Program-made: the position numbers and the translations under genes
Assembly: GCF_012927205.1 (NCBI RefSeq)
Contig: NZ_JABBGC010000001.1
Location: forward strand, 3,162,810-3,226,809
Origin: Chitinophaga fulva
GTDB lineage: Bacteria > Bacteroidota > Bacteroidia > Chitinophagales > Chitinophagaceae
DNA: 64,000 nucleotides
Direction: 5' to 3'
Part shown: piece by piece, positions 24,569-31,879 of the stretch
Position numbering within the stretch: position 1 is the first letter of the stretch
Layout of the letters: every line of letters starts with the position of its first letter
Notes under the pieces: generated by a model
Told to the model about the DNA's origin: nothing
The model's database searches: none
What the model saw: only the letters and a program-made list of their open reading frames with translations

Positions 24569-25351
24569 ATGAAGAAATGTTTGTTTGCCTTTGTATTGAG
24601 CATAACATCTTACGCTGTACAAGCACAAGAAACTTTAGAGACCGTAACCCAAAGAGGAACGACCACTACACAACGTATTGTCCTAGGGACAGTGGACGAC
24701 GGTTCCACCAAACTTCAGTTGTTGGATGGTGGCATGACGATCAACGGAGGATTGAATAATCAGTCTGCCCGCCCTCCGCTTACAGCCGGAACGGGGTATG
24801 AGATCAGGGCACGCAGCAAAGATTATCATACGTTGGATGATGGCTTTCTGCGGTTGACTGCCGGAGGTGGTACTAATTACCCCACAAAATCCTTTATTGA
24901 GCTTTCCGGGTACTCAACGGTCCCTGAAATGAACCAAAACATTGTGATCGGGACAGCTGGCACAGAGCGGATACGCATCAGTCCCAATGGCTATGTAGGT
25001 ATTGGTACCAATAAACCCTACTCGATGTTGTCTGTAGCGGGCGACATCATGGCTATGCGGGTAAAGGTAACGCGGACAGGCTGGGCAGATTATGTATTTG
25101 ACTCCGCGTATGTGCTGCCGTCGCTGGAAGCAGTGGAAAAACATATCCGCCAAAACAAACATCTCCCGGGCATACAGGCTGAAGCAGTGATCCTGAAAGA
25201 AGGGCTGGATTTAGGTGACATGCAGCAGCAACAAATGAAAAAGATAGAAGAGCTGACTTTGTACCTGATAGAACAAAACAAGAAGATGGAGAAGCTTCAG
25301 CAGCAATTGTTACAGCAGGAAGCCCGTATTAAAGAACTTGAAAAGAAATAA
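24569..25351 (+). CDS. secreted tail-fibre-like protein with C-terminal coiled coil
   Basis: 260 residues with a signal peptide (MKKCLFAFVLSITSYAVQAQ). The middle holds the YVGIGTNKPYSMLSVAGDI motif shared with phage tail-fibre and S74-type proteins. Then comes a conserved Bacteroidota block WADYVFDSAYVLPSLEAVEK...HLPGIQAE, followed by a long glutamine-rich coiled coil (about 218-260). Such proteins are exported and probably trimeric surface proteins; the S74 autoproteolysis residues are not evident. It is followed after 3 bases by a DUF2004 gene, so the two are an operon. Confidence 0.75.
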   Translation: MKKCLFAFVLSITSYAVQAQETLETVTQRGTTTTQRIVLGTVDDGSTKLQLLDGGMTINGGLNNQSARPPLTAGTGYEIRARSKDYHTLDDGFLRLTAGGGTNYPTKSFIELSGYSTVPEMNQNIVIGTAGTERIRISPNGYVGIGTNKPYSMLSVAGDIMAMRVKVTRTGWADYVFDSAYVLPSLEAVEKHIRQNKHLPGIQAEAVILKEGLDLGDMQQQQMKKIEELTLYLIEQNKKMEKLQQQLLQQEARIKELEKK

Positions 25352-25354
25352 CAT

Positions 25355-25855
25355 ATGCAATATTCATTACCTCACTTCGGAGAACTCAGCCTGGAACAGC
25401 TGGAAGAATACTATAATGTGGAAACCGCCGCCGGCGTTAGCCTTGACTTAAACTTTGAACATACCCGCATAGATATAGAGAGGGCTGATCTTCTCAAGTC
25501 GTGGCTGGAGGACCTTGACTATTTCCAGCAGCAGAACAAGGTAGCTATTCAGCATGATTTTAAAACAGGAGAAGGGGAAGTACAGTCCTACATCCGTTTT
25601 TACATAGAAGAACTGGACGAAGAGCAGCTGGCCGACATTGTAGGTGATGCGGAGAGCGACGAAGAAAAGTCAGCAGTGCTACTGGATAAACTGCGATTAA
25701 AGCGGTTGGGCTTTTATCCTGATGGCAAATATGGCACCCCCAATTTTGCTATTTTCGACTATACGATTGATATTGACGGCGAACCCTGTAACCAGCTGTT
25801 GGTGATAAACTGGAATGATCAGCGTGAGATAGTTGAAATCACATGGGAGAGCTAA
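25355..25855 (+). CDS. DUF2004-like cytoplasmic protein
   Basis: 166 residues, acidic, with no signal peptide. The opening LPHFGELSLEQLEEYY, the LDLNFEHTRID strand and the acidic SYIRFYIEELDEEQLADIV helix match my memory of DUF2004, a family of unknown function. It begins 3 bases after the tail-fibre-like gene. An exported fibre beside a small acidic cytoplasmic protein is an arrangement also seen for effector/immunity pairs, but nothing toxic is visible here. The 3' end overlaps the convergent HxlR gene by 17 bases. Confidence 0.7.
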   Translation: MQYSLPHFGELSLEQLEEYYNVETAAGVSLDLNFEHTRIDIERADLLKSWLEDLDYFQQQNKVAIQHDFKTGEGEVQSYIRFYIEELDEEQLADIVGDAESDEEKSAVLLDKLRLKRLGFYPDGKYGTPNFAIFDYTIDIDGEPCNQLLVINWNDQREIVEITWES

Positions 25856-26222
25856 CCGCTGTTTCCTGTTGCGCGATTTTCCGCTGTTTGTTGCCCCAGT
25901 CGCTTAGCTGGCTTAATATAGGCTCCAGTTCCCGCGCGGCATCTGTCAGTTCATATTCCACCCGGGGCGGTACTTCTGCATAAACAGTCCGTTTTATCAG
26001 TCCATCCTGCTCCATCGTCTTGAGCTGTAACGTCAGCATACGTTCTGTGATATACGAAAACTCTTTTTTAAGCTCGCTGTAGCGCATTTTGCGTTCGGCG
26101 AGCTTGTCCAGTATCAGTAGTTTCCATCTGCCGCCCAGCATGTAAATAGCATAGGTAAGATCGCAGCCGGTAATGCATTTTTCATTGCGGCTATAGGTCG
26201 AGTTTTGTTTTCTGTTTGCCAT
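25839..26222 (-). CDS. HxlR-family transcriptional regulator
   Basis: 127 residues from the ATG at 26222 (MANRKQNSTYSRNEKCITGC); a longer frame from 26267 adds a poor leader that would cover the operator. Winged-helix blocks: MLGGRWKLLILDKLAERKMR, SYITERMLTLQLKTM, RTVYAEVPPRVEYELT. C15 and C19 near the N-terminus could be the redox-sensing cysteines. It diverges from an SDR gene, a classic HxlR-reductase pair. Confidence 0.92.
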   Translation of the reverse strand: MANRKQNSTYSRNEKCITGCDLTYAIYMLGGRWKLLILDKLAERKMRYSELKKEFSYITERMLTLQLKTMEQDGLIKRTVYAEVPPRVEYELTDAARELEPILSQLSDWGNKQRKIAQQETAVSSPM

Positions 26223-26233
26223 TACGCACATAT

Positions 26234-26264
26234 TTGTATGTACCACACAATTGATTGTATACAA
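26234..26264. promoter_or_regulatory. candidate operator between HxlR and SDR genes
   Basis: TTGTAT (26234-26239) and ATACAA (26259-26264) form an inverted repeat 19 bases apart in the divergent intergenic region. The architecture resembles the 12606-12641 site of the other HxlR gene. Confidence 0.4.
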
Positions 26265-26317
26265 CATAAAATTAACGGTTGCGATTTACTTTTACAAAGA
26301 ATTTCAAAACAACAGTT

Positions 26318-27070
26318 ATGGACCTCTATTTAAAAGGAAAAACAGCAGTAGTAACAGGCGCTAGCCAGGGTATGGGACGTGCCATCACCAAAGAACTGGC
26401 AGCAGAAGGTGTGAAAGTATTGGCCACCGGAAGGAACGAAGATTTATTGAACAGTCTCCGTGAGGAAGTGCTGGCAGCAGGTGGTGTGGAACCGGTGATA
26501 TTGTCACAGGATTTTATGGCGGCTGATGCGCCGGAAAAAATAGCCGCTGCGGCATTCGCTGGACTGGGGCATGTGGATATTCTCGTCAATAATGCCGGTA
26601 AAAGCGTGCCATTGGATGTTATCGGAGCTGATAAAGACTGGGATGCTTCTTTTCTGCTGCATTTCGACCGCCTGCGGCAGTTGACACAACAGTTTCTCCC
26701 TCAAATGATCGAACGCCGCGACGGTGTTATCCTGAGCATCACGAGTACTTTCGAACTGCGGACCATCAATGCCTCTTCAGTAGCCAAAGCCGCCGTAGTA
26801 GTATGGTCTAAACAGCTGGCCGGCGAGCTGGGGAAATATGGCATCAGGGTCAATAACCTGCAACCGGGCCTGATAGACACGGAAAATATCCGGCCATATT
26901 TTCAGGGTGAGGAACGCCAGCAATTCGCATCGAAAGAAATACCGCTGGGTGATTTCGGGGAAACACAGGATATCGCCAATATGGTAACGTTCCTGGTGTC
27001 GCCCCGGGCCAAGTACGTGACCGGTACCATGGTGGGAGTTGACGGGGGGCTGCGTTACGGCGCGTTTTGA
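26318..27070 (+). CDS. short-chain dehydrogenase/reductase with altered active site
   Basis: 250 residues from ATG 26318 (MDLYLKGKTAVVTGASQGMG). NAD(P)-binding TGASQGMG is at 11-18, followed by NNAGKS, and the C-terminal block VTGTMVGVDGGLRYG is typical of the family. The catalytic YxxxK reads SSVAK (residues INASSVAKAAV), so the tyrosine is replaced by serine while the lysine remains; activity as a normal oxidoreductase is uncertain. It diverges from an HxlR regulator and is probably induced by electrophile or redox stress. Confidence 0.88.
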   Translation: MDLYLKGKTAVVTGASQGMGRAITKELAAEGVKVLATGRNEDLLNSLREEVLAAGGVEPVILSQDFMAADAPEKIAAAAFAGLGHVDILVNNAGKSVPLDVIGADKDWDASFLLHFDRLRQLTQQFLPQMIERRDGVILSITSTFELRTINASSVAKAAVVVWSKQLAGELGKYGIRVNNLQPGLIDTENIRPYFQGEERQQFASKEIPLGDFGETQDIANMVTFLVSPRAKYVTGTMVGVDGGLRYGAF

Positions 27071-27082
27071 TGACTGACTGTC

Positions 27083-27104
27083 ACTGCAAAGGCGCCTTTG
27101 CAGT
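27083..27104. terminator. perfect palindrome between convergent SDR and ADP-ribosylglycohydrolase genes
   Basis: ACTGCAAAGGC at 27083-27093 is exactly complementary to 27094-27104. It lies just after the SDR stop and can serve either strand. Confidence 0.6.
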
Positions 27105-27147
27105 TGAAGTTGCCATGATTTCTCATAATCATACACCCTAACAGGAT

Positions 27148-28062
27148 TTATTTTTTATAGAATACCGAAGTGTCAACTTTTTCAGCGCGGGTCATCCATT
27201 CCGCCGGAATAGTATCATCCCCCGCGTATAACACCACGATGCTGCCGGTAATGGCAGCGATGGTGTCGCGGTCCCCGAGGCCGCTGACAGCTGTCCATAA
27301 CGCATTTTCATAGTGAGTGAGATGATGTGCCGCACACCATAGCGCGAAGGGTACTGTGTCTGCTGCGGTGAGCAGTTTACCGTTGCCCAGTATGGACACA
27401 ACAGTCCGGATGTCGTAGCTGACCGGCAGGGTAGCGGCTTTCCTGATTTTATATTTGATGTCGCTTTCGGGGAGATGGTGAATAATAAAATCAAAGAATA
27501 CGGAAGATGTGAGGGCTGTCCTGTTTGCCCGGGCTTCCGCGCAACAGCAGGCTCCCAGCGCAACAGCGATGGCGCCCGCAATAGCCTCCGGATGGGCATG
27601 GGTCACTTCGGCGGCCAGCCGGGCCTGCGCCACCACTGTGGCCGGATCACCGGCAAACCAGGCGCCTATGGGGCCTGAACGCATCGCGGCACCGTTGCCG
27701 GCAGAACCCATTCCGTCAAACACCGACTGGCTCACCGTTTGCCATGGTGATCCGGCGGCGATGTTCTTCATGATGGAATGTGCCGTGCCACCGTAACCCC
27801 GGTAGTCGTCCAACAGGTAGTTATGTGCCAGCTCCTTCGCCAGAAAATCCTGATCGATAACGCCGCAGGCCGACAGCGTACGGAATACGCCAATGCCCTG
27901 TACGGTATCATCGGTAAATAACCACTCACCGTCTTGCAGTGTTTTTTCTGCAATCCTTTCTACGATTACAGTCTCTTTTCCGAAAAATGTTTCGCCGAAA
28001 GCGTCGCCGATGGATAATCCCCACAGCGACTGCCATGCCAGCTCCGGTGTTCCTGGTTTCAT
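27148..28062 (-). CDS. ADP-ribosylglycohydrolase family protein
   Basis: 304 residues from the ATG at 28062 (MKPGTPELAWQSLWGLSIGD). Upstream in-frame ATGs at 28065 and 28110 are possible, but the latter would sit on the promoter of the divergent gene. Signature metal-binding motifs are FTDDTVQG near the N-terminus and GLGDRDTIAAITGSI near the C-terminus, with GDAFGE after the first helix. The family removes ADP-ribose from proteins or cleaves related compounds, using two Mg ions, in the cytoplasm. It is back-to-back with a Crp-like regulator. Confidence 0.88.
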   Translation of the reverse strand: MKPGTPELAWQSLWGLSIGDAFGETFFGKETVIVERIAEKTLQDGEWLFTDDTVQGIGVFRTLSACGVIDQDFLAKELAHNYLLDDYRGYGGTAHSIMKNIAAGSPWQTVSQSVFDGMGSAGNGAAMRSGPIGAWFAGDPATVVAQARLAAEVTHAHPEAIAGAIAVALGACCCAEARANRTALTSSVFFDFIIHHLPESDIKYKIRKAATLPVSYDIRTVVSILGNGKLLTAADTVPFALWCAAHHLTHYENALWTAVSGLGDRDTIAAITGSIVVLYAGDDTIPAEWMTRAEKVDTSVFYKK

Positions 28063-28098
28063 CATGGTGGAAGATAAGGCTTTTGCTGATTTTTGTGG

Positions 28099-28106
28099 TA
28101 TTTTTG
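28099..28106 (+). promoter_or_regulatory. -7 box TATTTTTG of the Crp-like gene
   Basis: Exact TAnnTTTG match 7 bases before the ATG at 28114. It lies inside the longest frame of the divergent ADP-ribosylglycohydrolase gene and so supports a later start for that gene. The -33 TTG at 28083 is closer than usual. Confidence 0.4.
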
Positions 28107-28113
28107 ACATACC

Positions 28114-28689
28114 ATGTCCACCGTATTAAAACAACACATCCGTAAGTTTGTGGATGTCAGTGATGAAGAACTGACTTCCATCCTCTCTTATTTTGAAACT
28201 GTTTCCCTGGCTAAAAAAGTCAACCTGCTGGAAGAAGGCAAAGTTTGCAAGTATGACTATTTTGTGGCGAAAGGCTGCCTGCGGTTGTTTTTTGTCAACA
28301 GCAAAGGCGTGGAAAAAACGATCCAGTTTGCCATTGAAAACTGGTGGATAGCAGACTATACTTCGCTGCAATTACAAATACCTTCTGAGTTTTATATACA
28401 GTCTGTAGAAAAGTCTGAAGTGCTGGCCATCAGCGTAACCAACCGCGAAACGATGTTGGCGCTCTTTCCCAAGATGGAACGTTATTTCCGGCTCGTACAT
28501 CAGAAAGCGCATGCCGCTGCCCAGTACCGGACCCGTTACCAGGGAGATTACACCAAAGAAGAGCTCTACCTCCATTTTAGCCGTAATTTCCCTGAATTCG
28601 TACAACGGGTGCCGCAACACCTGCTGGCCTCTTACCTGGGCCTTACCCCCGAATATCTCAGTGAACTAAGGGCCAAACGCATTTCTTAA
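28114..28689 (+). CDS. Crp/Fnr-family regulator (cyclic-nucleotide-binding-domain type)
   Basis: 191 residues with a cNMP-binding beta-roll at about 10-115 (LLEEGKVCKYDYFVAKGCLR, then SVEKSEVLAISVTNRE) and a C-terminal helix-turn-helix (LLASYLGLTPEYLSELRAKR). Bacteroidota members usually act without cAMP as transcription activators of neighbouring redox genes. The AhpD-like gene begins 63 bases downstream with its own -7 box and is the likely target. Confidence 0.9.
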   Translation: MSTVLKQHIRKFVDVSDEELTSILSYFETVSLAKKVNLLEEGKVCKYDYFVAKGCLRLFFVNSKGVEKTIQFAIENWWIADYTSLQLQIPSEFYIQSVEKSEVLAISVTNRETMLALFPKMERYFRLVHQKAHAAAQYRTRYQGDYTKEELYLHFSRNFPEFVQRVPQHLLASYLGLTPEYLSELRAKRIS

Positions 28690-28721
28690 TCCAGCTTAAG
28701 TTTTTCCGGCAATGGGCGTTG

Positions 28722-28729
28722 TAGTTTTG
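28722..28729 (+). promoter_or_regulatory. -7 box TAGTTTTG of the AhpD-like gene
   Basis: Exact TAnnTTTG match 23 bases before the ATG at 28753. No clear -33 TTG, which would fit an activator-dependent promoter. Confidence 0.4.
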
Positions 28730-28752
28730 TGGTGTACTAAAAAATAACAACC

Positions 28753-29202
28753 ATGAGTCAACGCCTCAATATGAAAAAGTTAATCCCTGAAGGATATAAA
28801 GCCATACTGGCTATGGATACTTTTCTGGCCCACAGTCCCCTGAAGGAATCACACAAAGACCTGATTGATATACGCACTGCGCAAATCAACGGCTGTGCTT
28901 ACTGTATGGACATACACAACCGTACGGCGCTGCAGCACGGGGAAAGCAGTCAGCGGTTGTTTGTACTGAGCGGCTGGCGCGAAGCAGGTCTCTTCAGTGA
29001 TGAAGAGAAAGTGATACTGGCCATGACGGAAGAAATTACGCTGATTCATCAACACGGACTGAGCGATGAAACCTATCAGCTGGCTTTGCAATATTTTGAT
29101 GAAACCTATATCTCTTACCTGATTACGGCCATCATCTCTATTAATGCTTTAACGAGAGTAGGAGTGAGCACACATTTACAAGTGGTAAAGGTCAACGAAT
29201 AA
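28753..29202 (+). CDS. carboxymuconolactone decarboxylase / AhpD-like peroxidase-associated protein
   Basis: 149 residues of the all-helical AhpD/CMD fold. The catalytic motif CAYCMDIH has C48, C51 and H55 in the CxxCxxxH pattern of AhpD-type thiol proteins. It probably takes part in hydroperoxide reduction in the cytoplasm. Downstream of a Crp-like regulator in the same orientation, a frequent Bacteroidota pairing. It ends at a strong perfect palindrome. Confidence 0.9.
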   Translation: MSQRLNMKKLIPEGYKAILAMDTFLAHSPLKESHKDLIDIRTAQINGCAYCMDIHNRTALQHGESSQRLFVLSGWREAGLFSDEEKVILAMTEEITLIHQHGLSDETYQLALQYFDETYISYLITAIISINALTRVGVSTHLQVVKVNE

Positions 29203-29210
29203 CATCCATA

Positions 29211-29256
29211 ACAGGCAAAATCGCAGCAATAGTACTATTGCTGCGATTTTGCCTGT
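29211..29256. terminator. perfect 22-bp-arm palindromic terminator
   Basis: The arm 29211-29232 is exactly complementary to 29235-29256 with a 2-base loop, followed by TACATCTTTTACTTTT. It starts 9 bases after the AhpD-like stop. Confidence 0.85.
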
Positions 29257-29349
29257 TACATCTTTTACTTTTACTGATTTTTCAGGGAGAAGTACAAAAT
29301 TTATACGGTGATACCGGGCGACATTTGTGTTGACAAACAGCCCGACAGT

Positions 29350-30294
29350 ATGAGCAATCGCAGAACATTTATTAAACAGACCAGTGCCGCTGGCGCACTC
29401 AGCGTCCTACCCTTTACCAACCTTTTCTCCAACATTCAACAAACAAAAACGATGAACAATCCTACGCACTGGGCTGATGGCTCCCGGCTGGTGGTGTCCG
29501 TATCCATGCAGTTTGAAGCTGGTGGGCAGCCGGACAATGCAGAAAGCCCTTTCCCGCAAAACATGCAAAAAGGCTACCGCGATCTGCCTGCGGCCACCTG
29601 GTACCAGTACGGCTACAAGGAAGGTATCCCCAGGATGCTGGACAACTGGGATAAACTGGGCATCAAAGTGACTTCCCACATGGTGGGCACGGCGGTGCTC
29701 AATCATCCGCAGCTGGCGAAGGAGATCGTTGACCGCGGCCATGAAGCAGCTGCGCATGGGATGAACTGGAGTTCACAGTACAACCTTTCCTATGAAGAGG
29801 AAAAGAAATTTATCAAAGACGGTGCAGATGCGGTTAAACAGGTGACGGGCATGATGCCGGTGGGCTATAACGCCAACTGGTTGCGGAGAGGGGAGAACAC
29901 CCTGAAGATATTACAGGAACTGGATTTCATTTATCATATCGATGACCTGAGCAGAGATGAACCATTTGTAATACAGGTCAACCAGAAAGATTTTGCGGTA
30001 GTGCCGTACACCTTGCGTTGCAATGACATCCTGCTGATCGAAGGAAAGAATTTTTCCGCGGGTCAGTTTGTTGAGCAGGTGAAGATGGAGTTTGACCAGT
30101 TGTACCTGGAGAGTGCGCAACGCCGCAGACAGATGTCCATCAGTTTTCATGATCGTATCGGCGGTACGCCACAGATGGTGAAAGCTGCGTATGACATCAT
30201 CCGTTATATACAAGATCACAAAGGTGTGCGCTTCAAACGTAAAGATGAGATAGCGAAAATGATTCTACAGGATAAAACGGCGGTGAGGGAGTAA
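29350..30294 (+). CDS. polysaccharide deacetylase family protein (PuuE/allantoinase-like), exported
   Basis: 314 residues from ATG 29350. The N-terminus MSNRRTFIKQTSAAGALSVL is a Tat-like signal (NRRTFIK). The NodB-type barrel shows GIPRMLDNWDKLGIKVTSHM, VDRGHEAAAHGMNWS (metal histidines), GYNANWLRRGENTLKILQEL and SISFHDRIGG. It resembles the peritrophin/allantoinase PuuE branch more than classical chitin deacetylases; the usual TFDD is replaced by SVSMQFE. Substrate could be an amidated sugar or a ureide. It stands alone between strong hairpins. Confidence 0.82.
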   Translation: MSNRRTFIKQTSAAGALSVLPFTNLFSNIQQTKTMNNPTHWADGSRLVVSVSMQFEAGGQPDNAESPFPQNMQKGYRDLPAATWYQYGYKEGIPRMLDNWDKLGIKVTSHMVGTAVLNHPQLAKEIVDRGHEAAAHGMNWSSQYNLSYEEEKKFIKDGADAVKQVTGMMPVGYNANWLRRGENTLKILQELDFIYHIDDLSRDEPFVIQVNQKDFAVVPYTLRCNDILLIEGKNFSAGQFVEQVKMEFDQLYLESAQRRRQMSISFHDRIGGTPQMVKAAYDIIRYIQDHKGVRFKRKDEIAKMILQDKTAVRE

Positions 30295-30316
30295 CTAATG
30301 ATATAAGTCTCAGAAA

Positions 30317-30374
30317 CAAAGCTATAGCTTTGCTCAAATGAATTATAGCCCGGAGATATAGTCTCTGGGTTATA
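30317..30374. terminator. two hairpins between convergent genes
   Basis: A perfect 16-base palindrome at 30317-30332 (CAAAGCTATAGCTTTG) and a 13-bp stem 30344-30356 / 30362-30374 (TATAGCCCGGAGA with TCTCTGGGTTATA, two G-T pairs) follow the deacetylase gene and precede the end of the AlbA_2 gene. They probably terminate both. Confidence 0.65.
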
Positions 30375-30379
30375 GCGTA

Positions 30380-31756
30380 TTATAAATGTTTTTTGTGTTG
30401 GAAGGTTTGTAAAAAATCATACAATGAATCTGCATCTTTAAAATAATCGCCCAGAGCATAAGATCCTCTCTTGTTATTGTTTATCCTGCCAAATGAAAAA
30501 GTATTATCATCTTTTAGCACCATTAAGATGTCTTGATCTGCATTGACGGTGCCAATTTGATATATTCTGCTTGAAGTAGCGATTCCTTTTATGAACCCGG
30601 GATCAATTGTCCGACTGTTGAATAGTTGTTCCAGTTGATATAATTGAACGTTATACCCATTAATTGTACGATTCAATCCGTTGTATATCGAGTAAAACTC
30701 ATATAACTCTTCACTTATCGGGACGTGGGACACGTATTCTGCGGCATATAAAGGGTTGGTGTAGGTTGCGGGTAGCGGCTCAGGATCAGGTAATAACTTC
30801 AGCCACTCGTTTTTCCGGAGGGTTTCATATTGGTTATATAAATCGTTATTCCGGATACCGGATTCTCTCGAATGATAAGACTCAATTATTTTGTTACCCT
30901 GTATAATCGCGTTGAGTTTTTCAGCCCTAAGATCTTTGCAGTAGTAAGTAAATGATAAATAGACATAAGATTGGTTATGTTGAATTTCAATATTCAGACG
31001 TTTTTCTAATCCGTTGACAAAAATTCTCCCGAGTTCTTGTTCTGAACAATACACAGCATTGTGTTTGAATTGAGTTTGACCGATTGTTTTTCCAGGATAA
31101 ATCCGACTTATTCCTTTTATTTCTAATTCCCACCCAACGTTTTCTGCAGATACATAACTTTCATTATGAAGAAAAATGCAGATGCAGCAACTATTTGCAA
31201 GTAGCATTTGATCAGCTGCAAATAGCTCTATCCGGGTGGTTAAAGCTGGCATGTCTCGTTTTCGGAACAGGGCTTCTACTACCCCATGAGGAGCTGCCTT
31301 AGCATCTCTTTCCAACCTGATGTAATAAATCCCTTTTTCAGTGACTTGGTGAGGAGGAGTCATACTTTGAGGGATTTCCAGTATGTACACTGATCCACCT
31401 TCAATATAAATTTCCTGTATGCGAATAGCCGTGGGAGAGGGCATTATATTGCCGGCTATGGATCTTGTCAAGGTGTCTTTACTCAAGATTTTTGTGCAGG
31501 GAGTTAAAGCGCCTTTACAGACCTTCATTTTAAGATCATTTTCCCGTTTGGATTCTCTGGGAGCTCCAATAATAAGTAGCCCTCCCTCCGTATTTAGAAA
31601 GGCGGCGACTTCCTTATAAACATCTTCAAAGGACGTTTCTCCCGATTTGAATTCAAGCACTGCATTCTCTTCCTGTTCAGTGCTGAAGAATATCTCGAGG
31701 TCTTGCTTCGTTATATTATAGATCTCTTTCTGAAAAATAGCATTGCTAAAGCTCAT
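30380..31756 (-). CDS. AlbA_2 (Schlafen-type) protein with possible SUKH-like C-terminal domain
   Basis: 458 residues, no signal peptide. The N-terminus (about 15-165) is an AlbA_2/Schlafen DNA-binding-type domain: ENAVLEFKSGETSFEDVYKE, AAFLNTEGGLLIIG, MTPPHQVTEKGIYYIRL. The middle (about 170-310) is beta-rich and unknown. Residues about 325-455 look like a SUKH/SMI1-KNR4 fold: PISEELYEFYSIYNGLNRTI, then IYQIGTVNADQDILMVL, ending SLYDFLQTF. This domain call is by eye and moderate. The gene is visibly more AT-rich than its neighbours and is flanked by hairpins, suggesting acquisition. AlbA_2 proteins are often regulators; SUKH domains are often immunity modules. Confidence 0.7.
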   Translation of the reverse strand: MSFSNAIFQKEIYNITKQDLEIFFSTEQEENAVLEFKSGETSFEDVYKEVAAFLNTEGGLLIIGAPRESKRENDLKMKVCKGALTPCTKILSKDTLTRSIAGNIMPSPTAIRIQEIYIEGGSVYILEIPQSMTPPHQVTEKGIYYIRLERDAKAAPHGVVEALFRKRDMPALTTRIELFAADQMLLANSCCICIFLHNESYVSAENVGWELEIKGISRIYPGKTIGQTQFKHNAVYCSEQELGRIFVNGLEKRLNIEIQHNQSYVYLSFTYYCKDLRAEKLNAIIQGNKIIESYHSRESGIRNNDLYNQYETLRKNEWLKLLPDPEPLPATYTNPLYAAEYVSHVPISEELYEFYSIYNGLNRTINGYNVQLYQLEQLFNSRTIDPGFIKGIATSSRIYQIGTVNADQDILMVLKDDNTFSFGRINNNKRGSYALGDYFKDADSLYDFLQTFQHKKHL

Positions 31757-31776
31757 GGGTTAAAAGACTGGTTGAA

Positions 31777-31814
31777 CAATAGTGCGGGGCAGGGAATTTG
31801 CCCACGCACTATTG
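31777..31814. terminator. hairpin between the NmrA-like gene and the AlbA_2 gene
   Basis: CAATAGTGCG (31777-31786) pairs perfectly with CGCACTATTG (31805-31814). On the minus strand it follows the reductase gene and precedes the AlbA_2 start by about 20 bases, so it could be a terminator or an operator. Confidence 0.55.
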
Positions 31815-31879
31815 AAGATACAGAATTTTTGCCCCATTTATTCAACCTGCCTCGAGAATTAAGGGGGTACTCGCTCTAT

